From contig NZ_CP022548.1 in the NCBI RefSeq assembly GCF_002776575.1, forward strand, positions 1,317,001 to 1,381,000: a stretch of DNA of 64,000 nt. Direction: 5' to 3'. The translations under genes were made by a program, and so were the position numbers. This stretch comes from Sphingorhabdus sp. YGSMI21. GTDB lineage: Bacteria; Pseudomonadota; Alphaproteobacteria; Sphingomonadales; Sphingomonadaceae. The notes under the pieces were generated by a model, which had not been told where the DNA came from, ran no database searches, and saw nothing but the letters and a program-made list of their open reading frames with translations. Shown in pieces: positions 43,261 to 52,693 of the stretch. How positions within the stretch are numbered: the stretch's first letter is position 1; every line of letters begins with the position of its first letter.

Positions 43261-43446
43261 ATGAAACTATTAGACCGTATCGAATTGCACCTGAAGCAAA
43301 CCCATATTTCTGCAACGCGCTTTGGGAGGCGAGCAGTTGGCGATCCTAGGTTCGTGTTGGACCTAAGAATGGGGCGAAGACCGAGGCGACGGACGGTTGA
43401 GAAGGTGGAAAAGTATCTAGGCGAGACAAGTAACCAAATATTCTAA
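43261..43446 (+). CDS. Small HTH-like conserved protein facing the repressor
   Basis: The 61-residue basic protein (MKLLDRIELHLKQTHISATRFGRRAVGDPRFVLDLRMGRRPRRRTVEKVEKYLGE) has the look of a minimal helix-turn-helix protein. S-A-T-x-F-G-R-x-A-V-G-D-P-x-F-V-x-D-L-R-x-G-R-x-P is a familiar pattern in alphaproteobacteria. GAGGAAGG lies before the ATG at 43261, so the longer GTG-started form from 43237 is rejected. Its place opposite the S24 repressor is that of a Cro- or activator-like switch gene. Confidence 0.72.
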   Translation: MKLLDRIELHLKQTHISATRFGRRAVGDPRFVLDLRMGRRPRRRTVEKVEKYLGETSNQIF

Positions 43447-43496
43447 TAGGCTTTGGGAAGTCTTTCCAGAGCCTGGCGTAGGATCTGAACCATATT

Positions 43497-43703
43497 GTGG
43501 ACAAAGAATATGCGAAGATCTATGACTTTGTTGTCGTTCTGCCACAAAATGCTATCTCATCGACTAAGGAAGCGGGCGATTTTCTTCGCAACGAATTGGG
43601 AAGGGTTGCCGATTTTGCGCAAAACTCACTCTATCCAGCAAGCTCAATCGAACCGCTAATGCCATGGTTGAGCCGTTATGGCTTAGAGCATTTGGCGGTA
43701 TGA
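43497..43703 (+). CDS. Possible small hypothetical protein
   Basis: A GTG-started frame of 68 codons (KEYAKIYDFVVVLPQNAISSTKEAGDFLRNELGRV). No clear ribosome-binding site or known domain. Codon use is plausible, but it may be chance. Confidence 0.3.
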   Translation: MDKEYAKIYDFVVVLPQNAISSTKEAGDFLRNELGRVADFAQNSLYPASSIEPLMPWLSRYGLEHLAV

Positions 43704-43856
43704 ATTTGCTTAAGGGCGCTAATGCTTCAACGTAGGTTTACGAATGCATTCCGCTGTCTCTATCATATTGGCTTTGGCTAACCATTTATTGAAAATATGT
43801 AATCACTTCGAACATTCAGAACTTTCCCAAGATTGCCATGGGCAATGTCGGACGAT

Positions 43857-45161
43857 TCATTTGATCTCAAGATTGCGGAAGCCGCTACTGACCTTTTCTG
43901 CCATTTTTCTAGGAATTTCCGAGATCTGAGCAAATTGATCCCACTTACCGATTGCGGATTTAATCTCTGCTATGATCGCTTTGGTTTCTGCTGCTTTGAG
44001 GTCGGCAAATTTTCCAAATGTGATGAGATCCTCCAAGTTAAAATTGTCTGTTTTGCCTGCGAGTGACATCTGATGTTCGCTCGTCCAGACCCCGCTAGGA
44101 TTATATGCATAAGTGACATCAAATGCTGGCGATAGACTCCAGCTTCCATCGCGGTCCATCAGGAATGCAATATTTTTGGTATGATCGTCCTGATTGCGAA
44201 TGAATATATTGAGCAGAGCGCGTCGGACTTGCTCTTTTAGAGCATCGCGCCCGAGACCCAGAATGCGAATGGTTTCAATGGCCTGTTCATAGCTATATGC
44301 CCGAGCTAGGTTAAAATCAAAATGCCGCATTGCGCAAAGCGATTGCATGTGCAGTTTACGGCCATCTTCGGTACGATCAAAACGCTGTGTCATAAAGTGA
44401 GCGCGGCCACCTTCTTCATGGAGCCGAGACCGCATCATGGCAATACCCGCTTCCTTGGCGAGTAAATAGCAGGCATATTCCAGTCTGCCATAGCCCATCG
44501 GATCAGCGAGCTCTTTGTCGGCATTGCCGGAAACACCGTCAAATTTGAGGAGCCACTGGGTATAGCCCGGGCCTGCTTTCAATTGCCCTGAATGAAACTC
44601 GCCGGTCTCCTCATTCCATGCAAGGACTGCCTTCGCCCGCGCGCCGCCCGCTGAAGTTCCCACGCGCAATATTTCCTGAAGAGCATGGTGATCGTCGTCG
44701 CCATTCAGCACACCCGCCAAGTCCTCACGGGCGGCTATAACGCGATTGGCAAGCTCGATTAGCGGCGCAAGTTCAATTGGTCCGCCCTGGCTCCTTGGTT
44801 CGCCTGCGGCTGGTTCAAATTCCAATGCGCCCATTCCGCGCCGACCAGTATAACATAGTCGCTCGACAGGATCGAAGCTGTCTGGGCTTCTTCCCTGTTC
44901 TGCAAGCCAGCGATTGATGAGGGCGTTACCAAATTTGTCCGGCAGGCTGTCCGCGAGCATTCCAGGCAACCCCTTGAAGGTCTCAAATGGCAATGCCGGG
45001 AAATCATAGACGCCGCTTCGCAGCGGCATGCTAAGCGGCGCGGCCTCAATCCCGCTGCGAACGAATTCCGGAGTATATTCAAAGACGCCGATATTTCGGC
45101 CTTCATCCCATAATACAGCGCCGATTTGACGGCCCCAGAGATTGATGACCGCACGTGTCAT
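43857..45161 (-). CDS. hipA: HipA-type serine/threonine kinase toxin
   Basis: HipA toxins phosphorylate a cell target (GltX in E. coli) and induce growth arrest. The 434-residue protein has the N-terminal NLWGRQIGAVLWDEGRNIGVFEY and YDFPALPFETFKGLPGMLADSLPDKFGNALI, the phosphate-binding GTSAGGARAKAVLAW, QWLLKFDG with the ATP lysine, and the catalytic FIRNQDDHTKNIAFLMD (D and N) with LSPAFDVTYAY. All kinase residues look intact. The start overlaps the hipB stop by 4 bases. Confidence 0.92.
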   Translation of the reverse strand: MTRAVINLWGRQIGAVLWDEGRNIGVFEYTPEFVRSGIEAAPLSMPLRSGVYDFPALPFETFKGLPGMLADSLPDKFGNALINRWLAEQGRSPDSFDPVERLCYTGRRGMGALEFEPAAGEPRSQGGPIELAPLIELANRVIAAREDLAGVLNGDDDHHALQEILRVGTSAGGARAKAVLAWNEETGEFHSGQLKAGPGYTQWLLKFDGVSGNADKELADPMGYGRLEYACYLLAKEAGIAMMRSRLHEEGGRAHFMTQRFDRTEDGRKLHMQSLCAMRHFDFNLARAYSYEQAIETIRILGLGRDALKEQVRRALLNIFIRNQDDHTKNIAFLMDRDGSWSLSPAFDVTYAYNPSGVWTSEHQMSLAGKTDNFNLEDLITFGKFADLKAAETKAIIAEIKSAIGKWDQFAQISEIPRKMAEKVSSGFRNLEIK

Positions 45162-45517
45162 GGCGTTTTATCGTCCCATGTCCACTCTTCCGTTTCAATC
45201 TCGCCTTCGGGCCGCCGGACCCGTTGTCGGGTTTTGCCCTTATCCGACCGTGGATCGAGCGGACTAAGGGTCGCATCTGGGACGATCTCGAGCAACCGGT
45301 CCTCCAGCTCCAATGCGCGCATCACCCGGACAAGGCTATCGATTGTCCCGCCTTTGCCGCCCTCTATGCGCGCGAGCGTCGAGCGTGAAATTCCTGACAT
45401 TTCTGCTAATTCCGCCTGCTTGAGGTTGCGCGAAATACGGTATGCTTCCACTCTCTGGCCGAGACTCGCCAGCGTTGCCGCAAGCGGCCTATGCTGCGTT
45501 TCCATATAATGTGCCAT
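45158..45517 (-). CDS. hipB: HipB-like XRE antitoxin
   Basis: The 119-residue protein has a helix-turn-helix, RISRNLKQAELAEMSGISRSTLARIEGGKGGTIDSLVRVMRAL, and a proline- and acid-rich tail that should bind the toxin (SPLDPRSDKGKTRQRVRRPEGEIETEEW). It also represses the operon. I take the ATG at 45517 after AAAGGC rather than the first codon at 45583, since the extra 22 residues lie within the AT-rich operator region. Confidence 0.88.
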   Translation of the reverse strand: MAHYMETQHRPLAATLASLGQRVEAYRISRNLKQAELAEMSGISRSTLARIEGGKGGTIDSLVRVMRALELEDRLLEIVPDATLSPLDPRSDKGKTRQRVRRPEGEIETEEWTWDDKTP

Positions 45518-45540
45518 TGTTAAGCCTTTAACGCTAAAAA

Positions 45541-45660
45541 ATACATTTGTGTATCGATTATGCTTCATTATTGAAATATGCATAATATGTCAATATTCAA
45601 TCATTATGATCTAATATTCAAATTATGTATCGAACATAATGCATTAAAGTAGAGTGCAGC
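45541..45660. promoter_or_regulatory. AT-rich operator region of hipBA
   Basis: Direct repeats AATATTCAA at 45592-45600 and 45613-45621 are two helical turns apart (21 bases). GTATCGA occurs at 45551-45557 and 45627-45633. These are likely HipB-binding sites and promoter. Confidence 0.55.
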
Positions 45661-45746
45661 TCTGAACAGGGTGATTTGTTGCAGTCGAAAATAGACATCG
45701 ATGATGATATAGTGAGAACTGCCAGGACGCATTGGAGTGAAGGACC

Positions 45747-45956
45747 ATGACTGACGAGCAAAAACAACAAAATCGCCAAGATCCAAAATGGGAGGGGTTT
45801 CAGGAAATTGACCGTGCGATCGCCGAAAACCGGCTTACCGCCTATACATGGAAAAAGACCTGGGCCGACCCTTGGGGGAAGGCAGGGCTAGTTGCATTTT
45901 TCTTATTACTCTTGGCTTTCGTCATATATGTTATCATTTATGATGGATTGCTTTGA
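45747..45956 (+). CDS. Small single-helix membrane protein
   Basis: The 69-residue protein has a charged N-terminus (MTDEQKQQNRQDPKWEGFQEIDRAIAENRLTAYTWKKTWADPW) and one C-terminal membrane helix (AGLVAFFLLLLAFVIYVIIY). GAAGGA precedes the start. It lies between hipBA and the end of traG, convergent with traG. No family was recognised. Confidence 0.6.
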   Translation: MTDEQKQQNRQDPKWEGFQEIDRAIAENRLTAYTWKKTWADPWGKAGLVAFFLLLLAFVIYVIIYDGLL

Positions 45957-45959
45957 GCA

Positions 45960-48668
45960 CTATTCTCCCCATTCCTTGATATCGTCTGCGGCCTTTTCGG
46001 TAGCCCCTTTCGCGCCTTTTGTCTGCTTGCCCAGATAGCTTTTTACAGTTCCAATCCGTTCGCGGCCACGTTGATGTACGCTACTTACCTCTTCGACAAT
46101 CGAGCCGTCGCCAGACGATCCGCCCACTGGACTACGTCCCGATTGCGAAAGCGATACACTACCTCGCACATCTCCCGCGCTGCCCACGCCCGGCTTACTG
46201 ACGGGCGCAAAGGCCGGAAGGTTGAGATCAGTCGCAACTTCATCGTGAAGCTGATCGGCATAGCTTTCAACAAAACGCGCCTGCAACTGCTGACCTTTCG
46301 CGCTCAGTTGGAAATCGATGTCATCAAAGCGTGCCTGACCATAATAGTCACGGTTGGCATCTATTTCTGACATTCCCCAGTCGCGATAGGCCTGACTGAG
46401 GTTAAGCGATCCGGCAACATTATTATTCTCATACCATGTCGCCTGGTTCTCAAGCCTGCTGGCAACCTCCTGCGCGCGCCTTGCTTCAACGGTATAGCTT
46501 TGCGCTTCCGTAAGCGATTTGGTGAGCCCCGACGCGCTGCTCGAGACCTGCGAGCTGTTGCTCGTACTTACGCTGCGCAAGAAACTGTCACGCGTGTTCG
46601 ACCAGTTGTTGGTCTCCGAGATCTGTTTGAGCGAACCTAGGATTTTGCTACGGTCTTCCGAGGCAATGCCAATATCACTGTCCGTCCAACTTTGATTCCG
46701 GCCGCCTTTAAGCCCCGCATTTCCTTTCACTGCTCCTCTTTCCGCTTTTACACCCAATCCGGCATCACCATTGAGAAACCATGAGATGGTAATGTCATCG
46801 GAAGCCCGGCGTGACAGGCCATATTGCTGCTGCAGACCTTTGGATGCATTGTCGACTTCACTGAATGCACTGCCAATGCTGCTGCTGGAACCCTGACCGC
46901 TGGAGGTCTCGAAAGACGTGCCCCTGCTGTAGGTGTCGCGCAGCTCATTGAACCTTGTGATCGCAGAGCTGGTCGATTGCTGGGCCATGTTGGAGAAGGT
47001 CTCGCTCTGGCTGCGGCTGTTGCTCGCCAGCGTTGACAGCCTCGATGTGAAGTCCTGCCCCAATGTCGGGGTGAAGGGATATTGCGAATTCGGGACGGTA
47101 GCAAATTCAGCATCGGCAAAACTGGTCGTCTGTGTCCCGCTTTCGCCAAAGCCGCGTGTCTGTGCTGCGCCATAGCCGATATTGGGGGCCAGCGAGGCTT
47201 GCGCGAATTGCCGTGAAAACACACTGCTATTGTCGAGATTGCTGTTGCCAATAGAGACATTGCCAGTGCTGGCTTCGCGCGCCGCTTCTTCCGCAGCATT
47301 CTGGCTCGGATTAAGATATGACGTAGCCTGCGACGAGATCGCCATCGCACCTTTGGCAACGCCGCCTGCAAGAAACGGGATCGACGCGACCAGATAGCCC
47401 GCCAATATACCAATATCGCTGTTGACGTCGCTCATCCCTGTAAAGGTGGCAAGGCTAAGCCCGCTGCCGCCGGCCACCGCACTGACTTCGCTTGCGCCTT
47501 TGAACATCAGGATCATGTGCAGTATGACAAACAACGGCCCCCATGCGGCAAGATAGAAGAAGCCGGTCACATAGCCGCGCAGCGCGACCGGGCCGGTTTT
47601 CGGCATCAGGAAGAGCGGAAACAGCACCGGGAATAGCGCGTAAAACACCACCGTCAGCACCACATTGAGGATAGGGACCCATTTCATAGCATTGTGCGCA
47701 ATCGAGGCATAAGTGCGTTCGGTCTGGATATCCGCGCGGGTCTGCGCAAACACATCAACGCTTGATGTTCCGCTGGCCCCGGCCATGCCATGCATCGCCT
47801 GATTCATCGCATTGATCGTCAGCACCTGCCGGAAAATGTCGCTCGCATTTGTCGAGACGCCTGCCAAATAATTATAGGCAACCGGAAGATCCGCTATCAG
47901 CTTGGCTTTGGCGAGCGCTGCGGTCTGCTTCGGGTATAACTGGCGACCAAAAGTGCCACTCATCGCGTCAATCAATCCCGCCCACTGTGCGTTTAAATTA
48001 TCATAAGCCTCGCGGCAGGTAATGATACTGGCCGTGACACTGTCATCGGCCTGCCGCGTCAGAAATTTCTGTGCACGCGCCTGACTGCCCGGCGCAATCG
48101 TCGTCCAGATATTATTGCTCTCGGAGATTTCCTTCATCGATATCCGGCCAAGCAGCAGATCATAAAATACGCATTGACGAAAATGCTCGTCGAGATTGGT
48201 GGCAAATTCCGGATCGGAAATGCGCAAGGATTTCGTTGCCTCGAACAAGCGCGCGCCATAGATCATGCCATTTTTGGAGTAATTGAGATCATTTGGGAGA
48301 CCGAACACGACCTCCGAGCTTCGCACCAGATAATCGCCGATCTGGCTGGTAAAGCTCGCCATGAGCGCTAATCCTAATGGCACATTGGCGACCGCGCTCG
48401 GAGCGAGGCCGGGATTGACGCGGTCGGTGACCTGCACATCCATCCGCGGCACCATGAGGCACATATAGATGAGCGTTGCGCCCAAAAACCAGTTGAGCCA
48501 GGCGCGCCAGTCCTGATTGAATGCGAGCACAATGACGGCCAATGCAAGCCCCATCACCATGGTGACCTGGATCAGGCTCTTATAGCCGCCCGCGCCGGTC
48601 CAGCTGGCAACTGCATTGAGGACATTGACGATATATTCGCCGCCGCCGACCGTAAAAATCTCGAGCAT
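45960..48668 (-). CDS. traG: Mating-pair stabilisation protein TraG
   Basis: TraG of F-type systems spans the inner membrane and helps pilus assembly and mating-pair stabilisation. The N-terminal domain (MLEIFTVGGGEYIVNVLNAVASWTG, then RAWLNWFLGATLIYMCLMVPRMDVQVTDRV) and a cluster of membrane helices around residues 330-450 are typical. The C-terminal 450 residues are serine/glutamine-rich and probably periplasmic, as in F TraG, where that part stabilises mating pairs and takes part in entry exclusion. The length of 902 is close to F TraG (about 938). It is the last gene of the tra operon. Confidence 0.93.
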   Translation of the reverse strand: MLEIFTVGGGEYIVNVLNAVASWTGAGGYKSLIQVTMVMGLALAVIVLAFNQDWRAWLNWFLGATLIYMCLMVPRMDVQVTDRVNPGLAPSAVANVPLGLALMASFTSQIGDYLVRSSEVVFGLPNDLNYSKNGMIYGARLFEATKSLRISDPEFATNLDEHFRQCVFYDLLLGRISMKEISESNNIWTTIAPGSQARAQKFLTRQADDSVTASIITCREAYDNLNAQWAGLIDAMSGTFGRQLYPKQTAALAKAKLIADLPVAYNYLAGVSTNASDIFRQVLTINAMNQAMHGMAGASGTSSVDVFAQTRADIQTERTYASIAHNAMKWVPILNVVLTVVFYALFPVLFPLFLMPKTGPVALRGYVTGFFYLAAWGPLFVILHMILMFKGASEVSAVAGGSGLSLATFTGMSDVNSDIGILAGYLVASIPFLAGGVAKGAMAISSQATSYLNPSQNAAEEAAREASTGNVSIGNSNLDNSSVFSRQFAQASLAPNIGYGAAQTRGFGESGTQTTSFADAEFATVPNSQYPFTPTLGQDFTSRLSTLASNSRSQSETFSNMAQQSTSSAITRFNELRDTYSRGTSFETSSGQGSSSSIGSAFSEVDNASKGLQQQYGLSRRASDDITISWFLNGDAGLGVKAERGAVKGNAGLKGGRNQSWTDSDIGIASEDRSKILGSLKQISETNNWSNTRDSFLRSVSTSNSSQVSSSASGLTKSLTEAQSYTVEARRAQEVASRLENQATWYENNNVAGSLNLSQAYRDWGMSEIDANRDYYGQARFDDIDFQLSAKGQQLQARFVESYADQLHDEVATDLNLPAFAPVSKPGVGSAGDVRGSVSLSQSGRSPVGGSSGDGSIVEEVSSVHQRGRERIGTVKSYLGKQTKGAKGATEKAADDIKEWGE

Positions 48669-48685
48669 GTCTGGCTACTCTCCTG

Positions 48686-50122
48686 TCACGGAACGAGGCT
48701 GCGGGTCTGAACGCCGCGCGACCAGTCTAGCGCTGCTGCCATCGAGGGCGACATTGAAGCCGCGAGCAGATTTTCGATCATCGCGGTCTTCTCAATGATC
48801 TGCATGATGGCTGAGACTTTCGCCTGGCCCGTGGCTTGCCGCTGTGCAAGACCAGCCCGAACATCAGCAAGCTGCCCGCGCCACAGGCTGAGCTTGGCTT
48901 CGTCAGCGGCGATGAAACTGGCCATAGAGCGGCCAGATTCCGATACGATCCGTTCCAAAATGGCATAAAGAAGATCGATGCTGGCAATTTCTGCCAGCGT
49001 CTCACGATCATCGGTGGGCATGCCGCGGCCATAAGCGGCCTGCACGGTGAGGATTTTATAGAGCGGCACCGACGCGACCTGCAGAAGTTCCTTTTCCGCA
49101 TCGCCAATCGCGCTGTCGCTGCGGATCGCATTGACCATGTTGCCGATCATCGCTGCCACGCGGGGACGGATCGCTTTTGAGGTAGCGAGGCTCATATTGC
49201 GGAACGTCGGATTGAGGCATTGATCGGCTTCGTCGCAGTCAAAAACCTTGATCGTTTGGCTTTGCGTTCCGTCGAGCAAAGCGGTGACCAGACTTGAAGA
49301 CGCATCGCCGCCAAAAGGTGTGAACTTGCCGGGGCTATCGTCTTTGGGCGGTACATAGATGACCGTGCCAATCAGCGTCATTGCATATTCGGCAAGCTCG
49401 CGGTCAAATGTTCCGTTCGGATTGAAAAAGGCCGATTTCTTCAAGATATGCCATGTGTAATTGCGCGCCACACCGGGATTTACGTCGGCGTAGTCAGCGC
49501 CCGCGCTCGCATTGGTCGCGCTCCTTTGGCCTCTCGTGCCGCAGCCATGTTTGGCTGCGGCATAATCGGTAAATATGCCTTCCGAATTACCAATGGCTTC
49601 GCAGATCGCCTTGTCGGCGAGATCGCCTTTCGGCCAGACGCCGCCCACCAGCCCCTGCGCCATCTCGCAGCTGTTGATATTGAGATTGTTCATCAGTTGG
49701 GCTTTTTGGGAAAACTCCTGCATGATTTTCGAGCATTCGGGACAGACTGTGTCGATGGCGAGGCTGAAGGCAAAGCCCACCGCATTATTGGCCACGGCTT
49801 TGAGCATCGCCACAATTTCACTGGCATTGATGAAGGAGAAGCTGCCTGCAAATATATCGATGCCGCCGCATCCAGCGCGTGCGCGGGGTAGCTGCAGATT
49901 GGCGATATTTGTCGTTTTCTGGGGAAAGCGCGTCCAGACATTGCCGAGGCTGTAATAGCCTGCCGACTGGCCCTGGAACGCCGTCGGCCCGGTTACATTC
50001 GCTGCCCCGCCCATGTCATCCATGAAGCGGTCCATGCTGTCACCGACGTGGGCCGCGACCGGGCTGACGGCAAGATTGAGCGCCGCCAAAAGCCCCGCGA
50101 TTTTGGATAGCTTAGTAGTCAT
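48686..50122 (-). CDS. traH: Pilus assembly protein TraH
   Basis: The 478-residue protein has a signal peptide (LSKIAGLLAALNLAVSPVAA) and the TraH pattern: GGAANVTGPTAFQGQSAGYYSLGNVWTRFPQKTTNIANLQLPRARAGCGGIDIFAGSFSFINASEIVAMLKAVANNAVGFAF, with paired cysteines in VCPECSKIM. TraH works in the periplasm in F-pilus extension and retraction together with TraF. It overlaps the TraF stop by 11 bases and is 17 bases before traG. Confidence 0.93.
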   Translation of the reverse strand: MTTKLSKIAGLLAALNLAVSPVAAHVGDSMDRFMDDMGGAANVTGPTAFQGQSAGYYSLGNVWTRFPQKTTNIANLQLPRARAGCGGIDIFAGSFSFINASEIVAMLKAVANNAVGFAFSLAIDTVCPECSKIMQEFSQKAQLMNNLNINSCEMAQGLVGGVWPKGDLADKAICEAIGNSEGIFTDYAAAKHGCGTRGQRSATNASAGADYADVNPGVARNYTWHILKKSAFFNPNGTFDRELAEYAMTLIGTVIYVPPKDDSPGKFTPFGGDASSSLVTALLDGTQSQTIKVFDCDEADQCLNPTFRNMSLATSKAIRPRVAAMIGNMVNAIRSDSAIGDAEKELLQVASVPLYKILTVQAAYGRGMPTDDRETLAEIASIDLLYAILERIVSESGRSMASFIAADEAKLSLWRGQLADVRAGLAQRQATGQAKVSAIMQIIEKTAMIENLLAASMSPSMAAALDWSRGVQTRSLVP

Positions 50123-50954
50123 GTCCGGCTTCCTTCGAAGTGAGAAGATAGATACGGTCCTGCAGCTCGTCGGCCGACAGGACGCCGTAACCGATCGGGA
50201 TGGGCCGCTTGGTCAAGCTGTCCCACAGCACCAGCGCCGGGGTAATTTTAGCCTCCAGCCCCATGCGCGTTCGCTCGCTGGTTTCGACCTTATAACCCGG
50301 GAAATGCGCCGACGGGCCGCCATCGGTGGATATGGCGCGTATGGTTATGTTCCAGCGGGCGGCAACCGATTTGACAATCGGGCTCATCACTTCGCAGGCA
50401 CCGCAGCTTTGGGCAAAAAAGTAGAACAGTCCGTAGCGTGATGACAGGCGCGCCATAACTGCATCGCGGCCCTGCTGGCGGTTGTCCTGCCATTGCCTTT
50501 TGGCGAGCGTCGAAACCGGCCGCTCCAGCGTATAATCGAGACCCGGGTCCTGCCAGATTGCCCGCTGCCAGACATCAGAGAACAGCGAAGCGCGGTCGAG
50601 CTGCTCGCGCTGGAAGCGAATATAGGCCGTCACATTGGCTGGCGTCGGTTCGATGATGGCTTTGGCTTTGAGTTCGCGCAGCGATTTTGTGATCGCGCCG
50701 AGCTGCTCGACCGCGGTTTCTGCAGCATGCTCTTGTTCTGACGGACCAGGAACTTCTACCTTTGGCTGGACACAGTAAAAATAATAGCCCAGTCGCCGTT
50801 CCTGGCAGTAGAGCGCATCGGCAGGATTGGACGCTGTTTCCTGCGCGCTGGCCGAACTGGCCGACCCTTCAAACATGGCGCAAAGCATGAGGATGATGGC
50901 AGCTAGCACGTAGAGATGTTGTTGCGGGTTAAGATAAAAAGCACGCTGCTTCAT
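50112..50954 (-). CDS. traF: Pilus assembly protein TraF (thioredoxin-like)
   Basis: The 280-residue exported protein has the TraF layout: a signal (LYVLAAIILMLCAMFEGSASSA), a helical part, and a thioredoxin-like fold (GLFYFFAQSCGACEVMSPIVKSVAARWNI) that here keeps a C-G-A-C pair, which would make it redox-active (F TraF lacks one). The tail TPALVLWDSLTKRPIPIGYGVLSADELQDRI is typical. Together with dsbC upstream it may form disulphides in TraN, TraH and TraU. Confidence 0.92.
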   Translation of the reverse strand: MKQRAFYLNPQQHLYVLAAIILMLCAMFEGSASSASAQETASNPADALYCQERRLGYYFYCVQPKVEVPGPSEQEHAAETAVEQLGAITKSLRELKAKAIIEPTPANVTAYIRFQREQLDRASLFSDVWQRAIWQDPGLDYTLERPVSTLAKRQWQDNRQQGRDAVMARLSSRYGLFYFFAQSCGACEVMSPIVKSVAARWNITIRAISTDGGPSAHFPGYKVETSERTRMGLEAKITPALVLWDSLTKRPIPIGYGVLSADELQDRIYLLTSKEAGHDY

Positions 50955-52693
50955 GGTCCGCTCCGTTCATAATAATCGCTTATCTTCTGCTGGATAAGCG
51001 CGCTGGTCTCCAGTTCATCGGGAAGCCGCGCAGCTTCGGTAAATTCGGCATAGACTTCGCTAAAATCCATCTGGCTGAGATCAAGCCGGGCAAATTCATC
51101 GAGCGTGAACCCGGCGCATTGTTCTTCCCTAGCTTTGGCCCAGGGCTTGGGAAGCTGCTTGCGGCCTTGCTCTTGCAGGATGCGCGACAGTTTCGATTCA
51201 AAGCAGCAATAAGCCTTGCGCTTGGTAGTGCAGACCCCAAGAAACTTGCTTGAACAATAAGTACCAACATAGGCGCACAGGCCCCGGGCATCGCGTTCGT
51301 GGAGCAGGATTTCTTCACGGTCGCAGCCCAGCGCGACCAGCAGGCTGACGCCGGGGATCAGCGGAAAGCCCTTGCCCTTGCAGCAGTTAAGCACGCCAAA
51401 AACTTTCGAGGAGCAGGTTTCGCGGCTGCCTTTGAACAAGGTCAGCGTCTCGGGATCAAATTGTCCGCGCGCCTCGTCCATGGCATGCAGCGCCGTGGCT
51501 GCGTCTTTGAATTCATCATTCGCTTTGCGCTCAATCGTTTCGCAGGATCCGTCGATGCAATAAACATCACCGTCGCAGACATATTGCGTGCCCGTACCAT
51601 CGCCGCCGGGAACCGGACACTCGTAGACACGCTCGATAGTCGAACAGGGGCTGTCTTCGCTGATGCAGTCCTCGCGCACAAAGCGACAATCGGACCTCGC
51701 TTCAATCTCGTTGCAGTCATTGCCAGCGCTCCGGCGAATACATTGGTAGCGGCGCTCCCAGCCCCAACAGCTTAGGGTGACAGCAACGCCGTCTACGATC
51801 CGGGTTTGTGGAGCCTCATCGGTACATGTCTCGGATATTTGACTGCAATCGGCTTCATCACTCCAGCTTTGGCACCGGCTCTCATCGCGACTGATTGTGA
51901 CGATATTTTCTGAGGTGACAAGGTACGGAGTCTCGCCCACAACTGATGAAGAACAGGTCATTTCCACATAAGGTTCGCCTGGCTCGACACAGTAACGCCC
52001 CTGTTCCCGATTGCCTCCCCATTGCAGGCAGGGTCCGGGGCGCGATCCCGTAGCCTGACATCTATCCGCTTTGAAAATATCGCACGAAGGAGCAACGCCA
52101 AAACCATAGGTGCTTATCGCGTGACAGAGATAGTGATAACGGGGTTGCTGTTCTATTTCGGCTAATAGCGTGACGCTGCACATACCGCTGCCCTGCTCAA
52201 TGATCGTGCCAGTGTTGCAGGTCGCAAAATAGCTGCCCGCCGTCCCGCTGCCCGGTGGTAGCGGAACACAGGTGCCTTTCTCGCCGCCGATCGCCATGCC
52301 GCTGGTATATTCAAGCGGTGTTTCATTGATTGCGCCGGCTCGGGCAATGACCCGTTCGATCTCAGCTGGCGTGAAGCGCGCGCGCCGCCGGACGCTGTCT
52401 TCGATCGTTTGAAGACCCGTATGCGAGCGAGCAGCGCTCCGCGCTTCCGCCTCAAGCCGTTCAGGCTGCTCGGCCAGATCGGAAAGCGCGCTTGCCTTGT
52501 CCGCATCAAAATTGGGAATGCGGTCAGCATCAGGGCTCGTGGACGCCGCCGTTTTTGCTTTTTCAATCTGCGCCTGACCAAAGGCCTTGCCATCGGCGCG
52601 TGCGCTTTCCTGCGTCTGGGAATGCGCTAACGAGGCAAGCGCAATCCAGCCAAAGAGTGTGATAATGGGGGCAGGGATGTGTCGCCTCGTCAT
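50951..52693 (-). CDS. traN: Mating-pair stabilisation adhesin TraN
   Basis: TraN is an outer-membrane protein that recognises recipients. The 580 residues have a signal peptide (ITLFGWIALASLAHSQ) and about 40 cysteines, many in the C-terminal half (for example CSSKVFGVLNCCKGKGF and CAYVGTYCSSKFLGVCTTKRKAYCCFESKL), the known hallmark of TraN. It overlaps traF and trbC by 4 bases. The length is a little below F TraN (602). Confidence 0.93.
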   Translation of the reverse strand: MTRRHIPAPIITLFGWIALASLAHSQTQESARADGKAFGQAQIEKAKTAASTSPDADRIPNFDADKASALSDLAEQPERLEAEARSAARSHTGLQTIEDSVRRRARFTPAEIERVIARAGAINETPLEYTSGMAIGGEKGTCVPLPPGSGTAGSYFATCNTGTIIEQGSGMCSVTLLAEIEQQPRYHYLCHAISTYGFGVAPSCDIFKADRCQATGSRPGPCLQWGGNREQGRYCVEPGEPYVEMTCSSSVVGETPYLVTSENIVTISRDESRCQSWSDEADCSQISETCTDEAPQTRIVDGVAVTLSCWGWERRYQCIRRSAGNDCNEIEARSDCRFVREDCISEDSPCSTIERVYECPVPGGDGTGTQYVCDGDVYCIDGSCETIERKANDEFKDAATALHAMDEARGQFDPETLTLFKGSRETCSSKVFGVLNCCKGKGFPLIPGVSLLVALGCDREEILLHERDARGLCAYVGTYCSSKFLGVCTTKRKAYCCFESKLSRILQEQGRKQLPKPWAKAREEQCAGFTLDEFARLDLSQMDFSEVYAEFTEAARLPDELETSALIQQKISDYYERSGP

